Program-made: the position numbers and the translations under genes
In this document: piece by piece, positions 46,560 through 53,577 of the stretch
Position numbering within the stretch: the stretch's first letter is position 1
Layout: every line of letters starts with the position of its first letter
Notes under the pieces: generated by a model
What the model was told of the DNA's origin: nothing
Database searches by the model: none
What the model saw: the letters and a program-made list of their open reading frames with translations, nothing else
Source: Bacteroidia bacterium
GTDB taxonomy: Bacteria > Bacteroidota > Bacteroidia > J057
NCBI GenBank assembly: GCA_030430205.1
Contig: JAUIGE010000009.1
Coordinates: 124,001 to 188,000, forward strand
Reading direction: 5' to 3'
DNA: 64,000 bases

Positions 46560-46740
46560 ATCTAACTAATGATTCTACTTCACTCGACAAGATTTCAAAG
46601 TAGACAGATAAAAAATGAAAGAAAAATATAAACCGGGATTTTAATGAATTAAACAAGTCATTTCCACAACTTTTTTGATTGTAATAACTTAAGTACTTTT
46701 AAAACTTGTTTGTTTTTACCAATCTGAATGAAAACCCCAA

Positions 46741-47682
46741 ATGGCAACAAAACCCATAAAATACCTGGATCCGCTTGTCGTAAGCAGGCTCAAAAATATT
46801 GAGATCAAAGCCAAGCTCATTGTAGAAGGATTTATCACTGGCATGCACAGAAGCCCTTATCATGGTTTTTCGGTTGAATTTGCCGAGCACAGACCTTACA
46901 ATGCAGGCGAGTCCCTGCGCAATATAGACTGGAAGGTCTATGGAAAAACAGACAAATTATTCTCCAAACGCTACGAAGAGGAGACCAATCTGCGCTGTCA
47001 GGTAGTCATGGACATCAGTGACTCCATGCGCTATCCCCAGCCAGGAAAAGGCGTCAACACCCTAACCAAATTGGAATATGGAGCCTATCTCGCTGCAGCC
47101 TTGCAATACCTGATGATCGGTCAACGAGATGCCGCAGGGCTTACCTTGTTTGATGAAGACATCACTTTTGCGGCACCTGCAAAATCCAAGTACTCATGGT
47201 TGGTACCTATGTTCAAAGAGTTGGAAAGGGTAGCTGAAAGCAAAGATTTTTTCACCCATAAAACCGCCACAGCTGAGGTCCTGCACAAAGTCGCAGTCAA
47301 GTTCAACAGAAGGTCCTTTGTTGTTTTGATAACCGATTTATTTAGCCAGGCTAACCAAATGGAGGAGCTTTTTCAGGCCCTTAAGCACCTTCGTCACCAA
47401 AAGCACGAAGTCCTGGTTTTCCACTTGCTTGACAAAAGGACAGAGGAAGATTTTGATTTTCCCAATCGTCCTATCATCCTGAAAGACCTGGAAACAGGAG
47501 AGCGCATTGAAGTGCGACCCAATGAGATTAGGGGCCAGTACAAGGAAATGATGCGGGATTTTAAAGCCACCTTCAAGCAAAAATGCTACGAATTTATGAT
47601 TGACTTTGTCGAAGTGGACATCGCCCAGTCTTATGACAAAGTCCTGACGGACTACCTGGTGAAGAGGCGAAGCCTGAAGTAG
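46741..47682 (+). CDS. DUF58 domain protein (VWA-like)
   Basis: 313 residues, no signal peptide or span. The typical DUF58 start YLDPLVVSRLKNIEIKAKLIVEGFITGMHRSPYHGFSVEF is followed by HRPYNAGESLRNIDWKVYGKTDKLFSKRYEEE, the defining DUF58 block. A VWA-like part then has VVMDISDSMRYP (MIDAS D-x-S-x-S), GQRDAAGLTLF and SFVVLITDLFSQ. These proteins usually pair with a MoxR AAA+ ATPase and membrane VWA proteins in BatA-type clusters; none of those is adjacent here, so the partner is elsewhere. A heptad repeat begins at the base after the stop codon. Confidence 0.88.
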   Translation: MATKPIKYLDPLVVSRLKNIEIKAKLIVEGFITGMHRSPYHGFSVEFAEHRPYNAGESLRNIDWKVYGKTDKLFSKRYEEETNLRCQVVMDISDSMRYPQPGKGVNTLTKLEYGAYLAAALQYLMIGQRDAAGLTLFDEDITFAAPAKSKYSWLVPMFKELERVAESKDFFTHKTATAEVLHKVAVKFNRRSFVVLITDLFSQANQMEELFQALKHLRHQKHEVLVFHLLDKRTEEDFDFPNRPIILKDLETGERIEVRPNEIRGQYKEMMRDFKATFKQKCYEFMIDFVEVDIAQSYDKVLTDYLVKRRSLK

Positions 47683-47724
47683 GAGAGACGGGAGGCGAGA
47701 GGCGAGAGGCGAGAGGCGGGATGT
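47683..47724 (+). repeat. GAGAGGC heptad array abutting the DUF58 stop codon
   Basis: Six 7-bp units (GAGAGAC, GGGAGGC, three exact GAGAGGC, GGGATGT) begin at the base right after TAG 47680-47682 and fill most of the gap to the convergent cytochrome b5-like gene. No role is assigned. Confidence 0.85.
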
Positions 47725-47737
47725 TTGAGGAAAATTT

Positions 47738-47977
47738 TTAATTTTCCAATTTTCCTATGGCTTGCATCCGTGCAAAAACTTCCTCGGCATGTGGTGCATC
47801 CGCGAGCTCATCAGTCAGGTCCTGACCTGCCCAATGCCCATAATGAATCCCAGTCCGCCAATGGCGGCTGGGAGTAACTTCATAGATGATGCCTTTGTAG
47901 GCTATCCAGATTTCATCGCGATCCGAGCCGTTGCGGGAAGCCAGTTGGCTTCGGGTGTAGGAGGGAAGCTTTTCCAT
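47738..47977 (-). CDS. Cytochrome b5-like heme-binding domain protein
   Basis: 79 residues from ATG 47977 (MEKLPSYTRSQLASRNG); an ATG at 48001 would add eight residues. Features of the bacterial cyt b5-like family are YTRSQLASRNGSDRDEIWIAYKGIIYEVTPSRHW, then GIHYGHWAGQDLTDELADAPHAEEVFARM. The two His ligands in this family lie in the HYGHWAGQDLT and DAPHAEE segments. There is no signal peptide or membrane span. Stand-alone small forms occur in several anaerobe and Bacteroidota genomes; their electron partner is not known. The next gene on the same strand upstream is asd, 119 bases away, with an inverted repeat between. Confidence 0.8.
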   Translation of the reverse strand: MEKLPSYTRSQLASRNGSDRDEIWIAYKGIIYEVTPSRHWRTGIHYGHWAGQDLTDELADAPHAEEVFARMQAIGKLEN

Positions 47978-48010
47978 GGGATTTGTAAAGAATTGAGACA
48001 CTGATTTAAC

Positions 48011-48068
48011 CTGATTTTACTGATTTACACATGTTGTAATCCCAAACCGTGTATATCAGTAAAATCAG
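48011..48068. repeat. Imperfect 20-bp inverted repeat between cyt b5-like gene and asd
   Basis: Arms 48011-48030 (CTGATTTTACTGATTTACAC) and 48049-48068 pair with one mismatch across an 18-base loop. The flanks repeat the theme (CTGATTTAA at 48001, CCGTGTCC near 48078). It does not end in a T run, so it is not a standard terminator. The wording resembles interspersed non-coding repeats I have seen in Bacteroidota genomes. Confidence 0.8.
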
Positions 48069-48096
48069 TCCTATTCCGTGTCCATTCTTTTTGTTA

Positions 48097-49089
48097 TCAA
48101 ACGCCAATTTTGGCGTTCTCTTCCAGCTTTTTGGCGATTTGAACCGCATTGGTAGCGGCGCCTTTTCGCAGATTATCTGCGACCACCCACATATTCAATC
48201 CGTTTTCAACGGATTCATCGCGGCGGATACGCCCGACGAAAACCTCGTCATGGCCGTGTGAATCGCGCAGCGTGGGATACTGTAGCTGTGAAGGATCATC
48301 TTTGAGGATGACGCCTTCCATCTCGCTGAGAAGTCTGCGGACTTCGCTTATCTCGAAAGCTTTTTCGAACTCAATATTGATCGATTCAGAATGCCCTCCA
48401 ACCACTGGCACACGCACCGCAGTGGCAGTGATGCGAATGCTATCGTCGCCCAGGATTTTGCGGGTTTCGTGAACCAGCTTCATTTCCTCCTTGGTATAGT
48501 CGTTTTCGAGGAAAACATCACAATGTGGCAGCACATTCAGATCTATGGGTTGTGGGTAGACCATGGCGGCCTCTTTGCCGGCGCGCTCGGCCATCATCTG
48601 GTCAACGGCTGCTTTGCCTGTGCCAGTCACACTTTGGTAAGTGGAGATTACGAGGCGCTTGATTTTGAAAGCGCGATGAAGAGGAGCCAAGGCCAACACC
48701 ATTTGTATGGTGGAGCAATTGGGATTGGCGATGAGTTTGCTGTCACCGACAGCGTCAATATTCACCTCAGGTACCACGAGGGGTACCTCGGGGTCCATCC
48801 GCCATGCGGATGAGTTGTCGATAACCACGGTGCCTACGGCAGCGAAATCTTTGGCAAATTTCAGGCTGGTGCTACCTCCGGCAGAAAACAGGGCATAATC
48901 AGGTCTTGCCTTAATGCCGTCTTCCATGCTCACGACTTTATACTTTTTCCCTTTGAACTCAATCTCTTTACCTACTGATTTGGCCGAAGCCACGGGTACC
49001 AGTTCATCTACTGGGAAATCCAGTTCGGTCAAAACGCGCAGCATCTCTGTCCCAACCAGGCCTGTTACGCCTACAACTGCAACTTTCAT
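48097..49089 (-). CDS. asd: Aspartate-semialdehyde dehydrogenase
   Basis: 330 residues. The NADP-binding start is MKVAVVGVTGLVGTEMLRVL, with the phosphate-contacting SAKSVGKEIEFKGK. The catalytic Cys125 lies in ANPNCSTIQM, the substrate Arg in TAVRVPVV, and the catalytic His233 in GGHSESINIEFE. It reduces aspartyl-phosphate to aspartate semialdehyde, the branch point to lysine, diaminopimelate, threonine and methionine. Length and motifs match the bacterial enzyme. No other genes of this pathway are adjacent. Confidence 0.95.
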   Translation of the reverse strand: MKVAVVGVTGLVGTEMLRVLTELDFPVDELVPVASAKSVGKEIEFKGKKYKVVSMEDGIKARPDYALFSAGGSTSLKFAKDFAAVGTVVIDNSSAWRMDPEVPLVVPEVNIDAVGDSKLIANPNCSTIQMVLALAPLHRAFKIKRLVISTYQSVTGTGKAAVDQMMAERAGKEAAMVYPQPIDLNVLPHCDVFLENDYTKEEMKLVHETRKILGDDSIRITATAVRVPVVGGHSESINIEFEKAFEISEVRRLLSEMEGVILKDDPSQLQYPTLRDSHGHDEVFVGRIRRDESVENGLNMWVVADNLRKGAATNAVQIAKKLEENAKIGV

Positions 49090-49156
49090 AATGAATTAAT
49101 GATTTGTTAAAATTTTGGCAAGATTACTAAAATTCACCTACCAATCCTTCAATAAA

Positions 49157-50251
49157 TTAGACAAATTTACCTGTCTGAATATCTTTAAGTTCTCCTACTA
49201 TCTTTTTAATAAACTGCTCATCATCTTTTTTACAGACCAAAAGCGCATCGCCTGTATCGACGATAATCATGCCTTCGACACCATTTGCAACGATGATTTT
49301 TTTGTCATTTTCTGAGTGTACCACATTGTCATGAGAATCAAACAGCATGATGTTTCCATGAGATGCATTGCCGTTTTCATCCTTCAGGGAGTTGGCATGC
49401 ACAGACCCCCAGGTCCCCAGATCACTCCAACCCAGATCTGAAGGGATGGTATAGACCATATCCTGCTTATCTGCTTTCTCCATGATACCGTAGTCCATGG
49501 ATTCAGGCTTGCACATTTCATAAACGCTTTTGATAGCATTTACCTCATCCTCTGTATAATAAGCAGAACTGATTTCAGAGAAAAGGTCTGCCATATCAGG
49601 CAAGAAGTCCTGAAAGGCCTTTTGAATGGTGTAACTCGAAAAGAGAAAAATGCCGCCATTCCAGAGGTAATCTCCACTTTTTATGAATTCCTTGGCTATT
49701 TCCAGTTTAGGTTTCTCCGTAAAGGTCTTCACTTTATAGTAGCCCAGATCCAATTCATCCTCCATATATTGGATATAGCCATAACCTGTATCAGGCCTTG
49801 TAGGCTTGATGCCCAGGGTCATGATGATGGCATTTTCCTTTACTGCTGTGAGGCCTCGCTCGATATTTTGCTGAAAAATATCTTCCTTTTCGATCAGGTG
49901 ATCAGCAGGAGCGATGACATAATTGGCATAGGGATCCTTCTGGCTAATTTTGTAGCATGCATAGGCCACACATGGAGCGGTATTTCGCCCTACTGGCTCA
50001 AGCAAAATCTGGTGATCTGAGAGGGCTGGCAGTTGCTCTTTAACAAGCCCATAGTAGCTATCATTGGTGACTACATATATATTTTCGGCTGGGATAAAGC
50101 GGACAAAACGGTCAAAAGTCTCCTGTATCAGGCTTCTTCCTCGTCCTAAGACATCATGAAACTGTTTCGGAAAGGTTTGGCGGCTCATAGGCCAAAAGCG
50201 GGAGCCAATGCCACCTGCCATGATGATGACATAGTTGTTTGATTGATTCAT
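49157..50251 (-). CDS. manC: Mannose-1-phosphate guanylyltransferase
   Basis: 364 residues from ATG 50251 (MNQSNNYVIIMAGG); an in-frame ATG at 50305 would add 18 residues before the family start. The nucleotidyltransferase signature is MAGGIGSRFWPMSRQTFPKQF, with the Lys-containing EPVGRNTAP, then YVIAPADHLI, KPTRPDTGYGYI, FTEKPKLEIAKEF, WNGGIFLF and the C-terminal SDLGWSDLGTW. It makes GDP-mannose from GTP and mannose-1-phosphate for glycans. It is the short form without a fused phosphomannose isomerase. Confidence 0.92.
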   Translation of the reverse strand: MNQSNNYVIIMAGGIGSRFWPMSRQTFPKQFHDVLGRGRSLIQETFDRFVRFIPAENIYVVTNDSYYGLVKEQLPALSDHQILLEPVGRNTAPCVAYACYKISQKDPYANYVIAPADHLIEKEDIFQQNIERGLTAVKENAIIMTLGIKPTRPDTGYGYIQYMEDELDLGYYKVKTFTEKPKLEIAKEFIKSGDYLWNGGIFLFSSYTIQKAFQDFLPDMADLFSEISSAYYTEDEVNAIKSVYEMCKPESMDYGIMEKADKQDMVYTIPSDLGWSDLGTWGSVHANSLKDENGNASHGNIMLFDSHDNVVHSENDKKIIVANGVEGMIIVDTGDALLVCKKDDEQFIKKIVGELKDIQTGKFV

Positions 50252-50372
50252 GGGCAAATTTTTGATTGCTAAGGAATAAGGTTTGTATGTGCTTAGGCTA
50301 GGCAATAATTTGGCCCAAATTACCTAATTTTTCTCCAAAAAATTTCTCCTTAACAAAAGATTCACACAATTC

Positions 50373-51044
50373 TCAGTTTGCAAGTTGAAACTGTAGTCCC
50401 AAATTCCAAAGAAAGGGATTATAATCTGTTTGTATAGCCCCAGACAAACTTTTAGGAGAGATAGAAATGCCCATTTGGGTGTAGACCCTTAGTCTTTCCC
50501 CACCAATCCCGAAGGAAAACATTGGCTCCAAAAAGAAGACCCTTCTTTCTTCCGTGACGCTTCTCATTGGCAGAAAAAGTTCTGTCATCCTCATAGTCAA
50601 AGCTCCTTCAGTAATATCTCCTTTCCAGCCGATGGAAGGCTGGAGGTAGAGTTTATTCAAACGGCCATCGTAACCGGGTGAACTAACCCTGCCGGTCCCA
50701 AAGCCTGCAAAGACTTCCGCGATTCCGTTTTCCCCAAAAGTGGTATAATACCCTGGAAGTATATCCCAATTTACTCCATTGCTTTCATCTGAATATACGG
50801 TAGAACCGATAGAGTAGGAATAGGTGTTTTTGAAAGCATTTAAGGTAGTAATAAGCGCGAAGTTATCACTGAGGGCTACTCCAGCCTGTAGGTTTCCGGC
50901 TCTCCCGGAATAGGAAGCACTTACTTTAGCTTGCCCTGCTTCGCTGAAAAGGGCTGGTTGTGAAGGGGTGGGATTATAGGTGGGCGCGCAAGCATTAAAA
51001 ATGCAAAGAGTCAACAGCAAAAGGAAAAAGAGGTAGGTTTTCAT
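50373..51044 (-). CDS. Lipoprotein with outer-membrane beta-barrel-like pattern
   Basis: 223 residues from ATG 51044. The lipoprotein signal MKTYLFFLLLLTLCIFNAC fixes this start; the open frame extends 18 codons further. The mature part is made of alternating hydrophobic beta strands with turns (KVSASYSGRAGNLQAGVALSD, NFALITTLNAFKNTYSYSIG, LRVYTQMGISISP) and ends in an amphipathic strand WNLGLQFQLAN. This resembles small outer-membrane barrel proteins, although a lipidated start with a barrel is less usual. No family is named. It follows rplT on the same strand after a terminator. Confidence 0.65.
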   Translation of the reverse strand: MKTYLFFLLLLTLCIFNACAPTYNPTPSQPALFSEAGQAKVSASYSGRAGNLQAGVALSDNFALITTLNAFKNTYSYSIGSTVYSDESNGVNWDILPGYYTTFGENGIAEVFAGFGTGRVSSPGYDGRLNKLYLQPSIGWKGDITEGALTMRMTELFLPMRSVTEERRVFFLEPMFSFGIGGERLRVYTQMGISISPKSLSGAIQTDYNPFLWNLGLQFQLAN

Positions 51045-51068
51045 AGATATTGTTTTTGAACAATATGC

Positions 51069-51096
51069 AAAAAAAAAGGGAGCGCAACGCGCTCCC
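51069..51096 (-). terminator. Rho-independent terminator after rplT
   Basis: A perfect 8-bp G+C-rich inverted repeat (51078-51085 GGGAGCGC, 51089-51096 GCGCTCCC) is followed on the minus strand by about nine T (the A run at 51069-51077). Confidence 0.9.
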
Positions 51097-51126
51097 ATAA
51101 ATTATCTCTCTTCTCTGCTCTCTATT

Positions 51127-51471
51127 CTACTTCACCGTATCAACCACCGCCTTAAAAGCATCAGGATGATTCATGGCGAGATCTGCGAGCACTTTACGGT
51201 TCAGTTCAACACCAGAGGCGTGTACTTTTCCCATAAATACGGAGTAACTCATGTCATGCTGACGTGAGGCAGCATTGATACGGGCGATCCACAGAGAGCG
51301 GAATACGCGTTTTTTCTGACGACGGTCACGATAAGCATAGAGCCAACCTTTTTCAATTTGGTTTTTGGCTACCGTCCAAACATTTTTTTTACGGCCCCAA
51401 TATCCTTTCGCGAACTTCATCATTTTTTTCCGTTTCGCGCGGGAGGCAACGTGGTTTACTGATCTAGGCAT
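51127..51471 (-). CDS. rplT: 50S ribosomal protein L20
   Basis: 114 residues, full length for L20. It starts [26 protein letters not shown] and contains [43 protein letters not shown], the conserved 23S-rRNA-binding core. L20 is an early assembly protein. It is encoded 72 bases after rpmI as expected, but infC is not upstream of rpmI. In other bacteria L20 represses the operon by binding the leader; I see no clear mimic structure in the gap. Confidence 0.96.
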   Translation of the reverse strand: MPRSVNHVASRAKRKKMMKFAKGYWGRKKNVWTVAKNQIEKGWLYAYRDRRQKKRVFRSLWIARINAASRQHDMSYSVFMGKVHASGVELNRKVLADLAMNHPDAFKAVVDTVK

Positions 51472-51543
51472 TTTTTTAAAAAATAAAGCAGGCTATTCAC
51501 CCACATTGTTTAAGATTAAGAAAAAGTGGAATACTGCAGTTCC

Positions 51544-51744
51544 TTATTTGAGGTAAGGTAACATGGCTTCCATGCGATCTTCATCGCTAGGATTCACTAC
51601 AGAGTAGTGACGGAGCTTAAGCTTCTGCTTCTTCGTTTTCTTTGTCAGGATGTGGTTTTTGAAAGCATGCTTTCTTTTCAACTTTCCTGAGGCGGTTCTT
51701 TTGAAACGCTTCTTTGCCCCGGAGTTAGACTTCATTTTTGGCAT
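51544..51744 (-). CDS. rpmI: 50S ribosomal protein L35
   Basis: 66 residues, typical for L35: [32 protein letters not shown], strongly basic, with the family's RTASGKLKR motif and a C-terminal [22 protein letters not shown]. It is first in a two-gene transcript with rplT and has its own promoter 34 bases upstream. Confidence 0.95.
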   Translation of the reverse strand: MPKMKSNSGAKKRFKRTASGKLKRKHAFKNHILTKKTKKQKLKLRHYSVVNPSDEDRMEAMLPYLK

Positions 51745-51777
51745 GACAGTAATAATTATTTACAAAAATTTGAACCG

Positions 51778-51785
51778 CAAAGGTA
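51778..51785 (-). promoter_or_regulatory. -7 element of the rpmI-rplT promoter
   Basis: TACCTTTG on the minus strand matches TAnnTTTG exactly, in the same TACCTTTGCG context as the lysS promoter. The divergent VOC gene begins 31 bases away, so the two transcripts' control regions overlap. Confidence 0.55.
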
Positions 51786-51815
51786 GCTAAATTTGTACGA
51801 AAAGAAAGACATCCC

Positions 51816-52478
51816 ATGCAAATTCACGAAATTTTCCTCTACACCCCTAGCCCCAAAAAGCTTGAAACATTTTACTGTGATCTTTTAGGCTTTGAAAGAA
51901 CAAGTTCTACGCCTCAGGCTTTCAGCTTTCGGGCTGGCAAAAGTATCATTCATTTTTCAGAAAAAGAAGATATTCCCATTTATCATTATGCTTTTAATAT
52001 CCCTGAAAATCAGCCGCTTGAAGCATTATCCTGGTTGAAAAAACGGACAGCGATCATTCTCAATGGAGAGGCCGAAATCATAGATTTCGACAATTGGAAC
52101 GCACATGCGATTTACTTCGCAGATCCGGCAGGCAATATCGTCGAATTCATCGCCCGGCACGATTTGCCCAATGCTTCGGAAGCAGCTTTTTCCATAAAAA
52201 GCGTCATCAACCTAAGCGAAATCGGCATGGTAAGCCCTGATGCACCCGCATCCTATAACAAGCTCCGGGAGCTGATAGGCGTACAGCCCTACAGGCAACA
52301 TACAGATCGTTTTGCTGCGATGGGGGATGAAAACGGGTTGTTTATTGTCGTCCCGAATAATCGAAATTGGTTTCCGACGGAGGTGCCATCCGAGGTAGCG
52401 GATTTTAGGGTCATTGGCAGCCATGGAGGGAATGTTTTTTCCCTTAGCTACTCCAGGAGCGGAATTTTCGCCACATAA
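51816..52478 (+). CDS. VOC-family (glyoxalase/dioxygenase fold) protein
   Basis: 220 residues, soluble. A first beta-alpha-beta-beta-beta module (1-115) reads MQIHEIFLYTPSPKKLETFYCDLLGFERTSST, then SIIHFSEKEDIPIYHYAFNIPEN and IYFADPAGNIVEFIAR. The metal residues expected in VOC enzymes (His, Glu) may be His4 and Glu113 of NIVEFIAR. A second half-module (125-215, VINLSEIGMVSPDAPASYNKLRELIG) completes the fold. The reaction cannot be inferred. The last 31 bases overlap the convergent response-regulator gene. Confidence 0.75.
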   Translation: MQIHEIFLYTPSPKKLETFYCDLLGFERTSSTPQAFSFRAGKSIIHFSEKEDIPIYHYAFNIPENQPLEALSWLKKRTAIILNGEAEIIDFDNWNAHAIYFADPAGNIVEFIARHDLPNASEAAFSIKSVINLSEIGMVSPDAPASYNKLRELIGVQPYRQHTDRFAAMGDENGLFIVVPNNRNWFPTEVPSEVADFRVIGSHGGNVFSLSYSRSGIFAT

Positions 52479-53449
52479 AAGCCGTCTTCCTCATAAAATT
52501 CCGGCTGCTGGTCAGAAAGAAAACCGTAGCGGTCGCGCAGGTTTTGCAAGCCGATTCCTGTAGAAATCACATCCCCTCCTGCACGCAATTGCAGGTTGTT
52601 GCCCATGATGAGGTGGCCGGAAGGCAGGATAAAAATCTCTATGGTCAAGGGATTTTCCCTCGAAATGATGTTGTGCTTGATGGCATTTTCAGCCAGGAGC
52701 TGAAGTGTAAGAGGGGGCACCAGTTTTTGAGTGTAGTCCGGGGGAACCTCGATTTTCAATTTCAGGTTGTCGCCAAAGCGGGTTTGTTGCAGAAAGAAAT
52801 AATCTTTCATGAATTGCATTTCTTCCTCCACAGGCACCAGCGCCTGGTCTTTGTGCTCCAGGACATAGCGGTAGACCTTGGTCATTTTGGTGATAAAATC
52901 TTCCGCCTTATCCGGATCATCATAGACCAGGGAAGCCAGGGCGTTGAGACAATTGAACAAAAAATGGGGATTTACCTGATTTTTAAGTGTCTCAAATTGA
53001 GAAAGGATGTTTTCCTTAGACTGACGTTCAGTCTTGATAATCAGCTCATTACGCTCCTCCGCGAGTTCGCGGTTTTCCATCTTGAGGCGATACGCCTCCA
53101 GGGCATTGTCGAGGATGAGCTTGAGCTCATCATGCTTCCAGGGCTTGGCGATATAGTAGTATATCTTGCCTTTGTTGACGGCATTTACGATGGCGTGCAT
53201 ATCGCTGTAGCCGGTCATGACCATGCGTATGGGGTCGGGAAATTCTTTCAGCACTTTTTCAAACAACTCTACCCCTGTCATCTCAGGCATACGCTGATCA
53301 CTGATCACCAGATCAATAGCCTGAGATCGCAATATCTCAAGGGCTTCCTTTCCGCTTTGGGCAGTATAAATATCATAATAACGCCGAAAGGAGGCCTTGA
53401 ATGAGACCAGGTTCTGGCGTTCGTCGTCTACGTATAGGATGGAGAACAT
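52448..53449 (-). CDS. Receiver domain fused to LytS-type histidine kinase
   Basis: 333 residues, soluble. The receiver (1-115) has LYVDDERQN, the acceptor Asp51 in LVISDQRMPEMTG, MTGYSD and the Lys in IAKPWK. A coiled coil (120-155) leads to a His_kinase (LytS/YehU family) domain with the acceptor His162 in NQVNPHFLFNCLNALASL and the ATPase N-box ENAIKHN. The N-terminal receiver means the kinase is itself a response target, since a receiver usually sits on the regulator, not before a kinase. No LytTR partner is adjacent. The next gene upstream encodes a close relative of its receiver fused to a cyclase, separated by a spacer made of short repeats. Confidence 0.88.
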   Translation of the reverse strand: MFSILYVDDERQNLVSFKASFRRYYDIYTAQSGKEALEILRSQAIDLVISDQRMPEMTGVELFEKVLKEFPDPIRMVMTGYSDMHAIVNAVNKGKIYYYIAKPWKHDELKLILDNALEAYRLKMENRELAEERNELIIKTERQSKENILSQFETLKNQVNPHFLFNCLNALASLVYDDPDKAEDFITKMTKVYRYVLEHKDQALVPVEEEMQFMKDYFFLQQTRFGDNLKLKIEVPPDYTQKLVPPLTLQLLAENAIKHNIISRENPLTIEIFILPSGHLIMGNNLQLRAGGDVISTGIGLQNLRDRYGFLSDQQPEFYEEDGFYVAKIPLLE

Positions 53450-53455
53450 GGGGTT

Positions 53456-53511
53456 GATTTGCAGATTAGCAGATGAGTTGATGAGTAGATTTGAGGATTA
53501 GAAGATGGGGA
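53456..53511. repeat. Octad array (GAT every 8 bp) upstream of the LytS-type gene
   Basis: GAT[T/G] recurs at 53456, 53464, 53472, 53480, 53488, 53496 and 53504, exactly 8 bases apart, with variable second halves (GATTAGCA, GATGAGTT, GATGAGTA, GATTTGAG, GATTAGAA, GATGGGGA). It starts six bases from the start codon of the kinase gene, so it would form the mRNA leader. Confidence 0.85.
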
Positions 53512-53542
53512 TGATGTCCTGGAGGATGAGTCGAGACAGATT

Positions 53543-53577
53543 GGAACTCGAAACCCGAAACTCAAAACCCGAAACTA
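53543..53577. repeat. GAAACCC-type heptad array at the cyclase stop codon
   Basis: Five 7-bp units (GGAACTC, GAAACCC, GAAACTC, AAAACCC, GAAACTA) end with the cyclase stop codon (CTA on the plus strand, 53575-53577). On the minus strand the unit is TTTCGGG/TTTTGAG, the same motif family as the array at 34623-34664. Confidence 0.85.

Noticed and set aside
53456-53577. CRISPR array
   Set aside because: The repeats are 7 or 8 bases with no unique spacers of constant length, so they are short-period arrays, not CRISPR.
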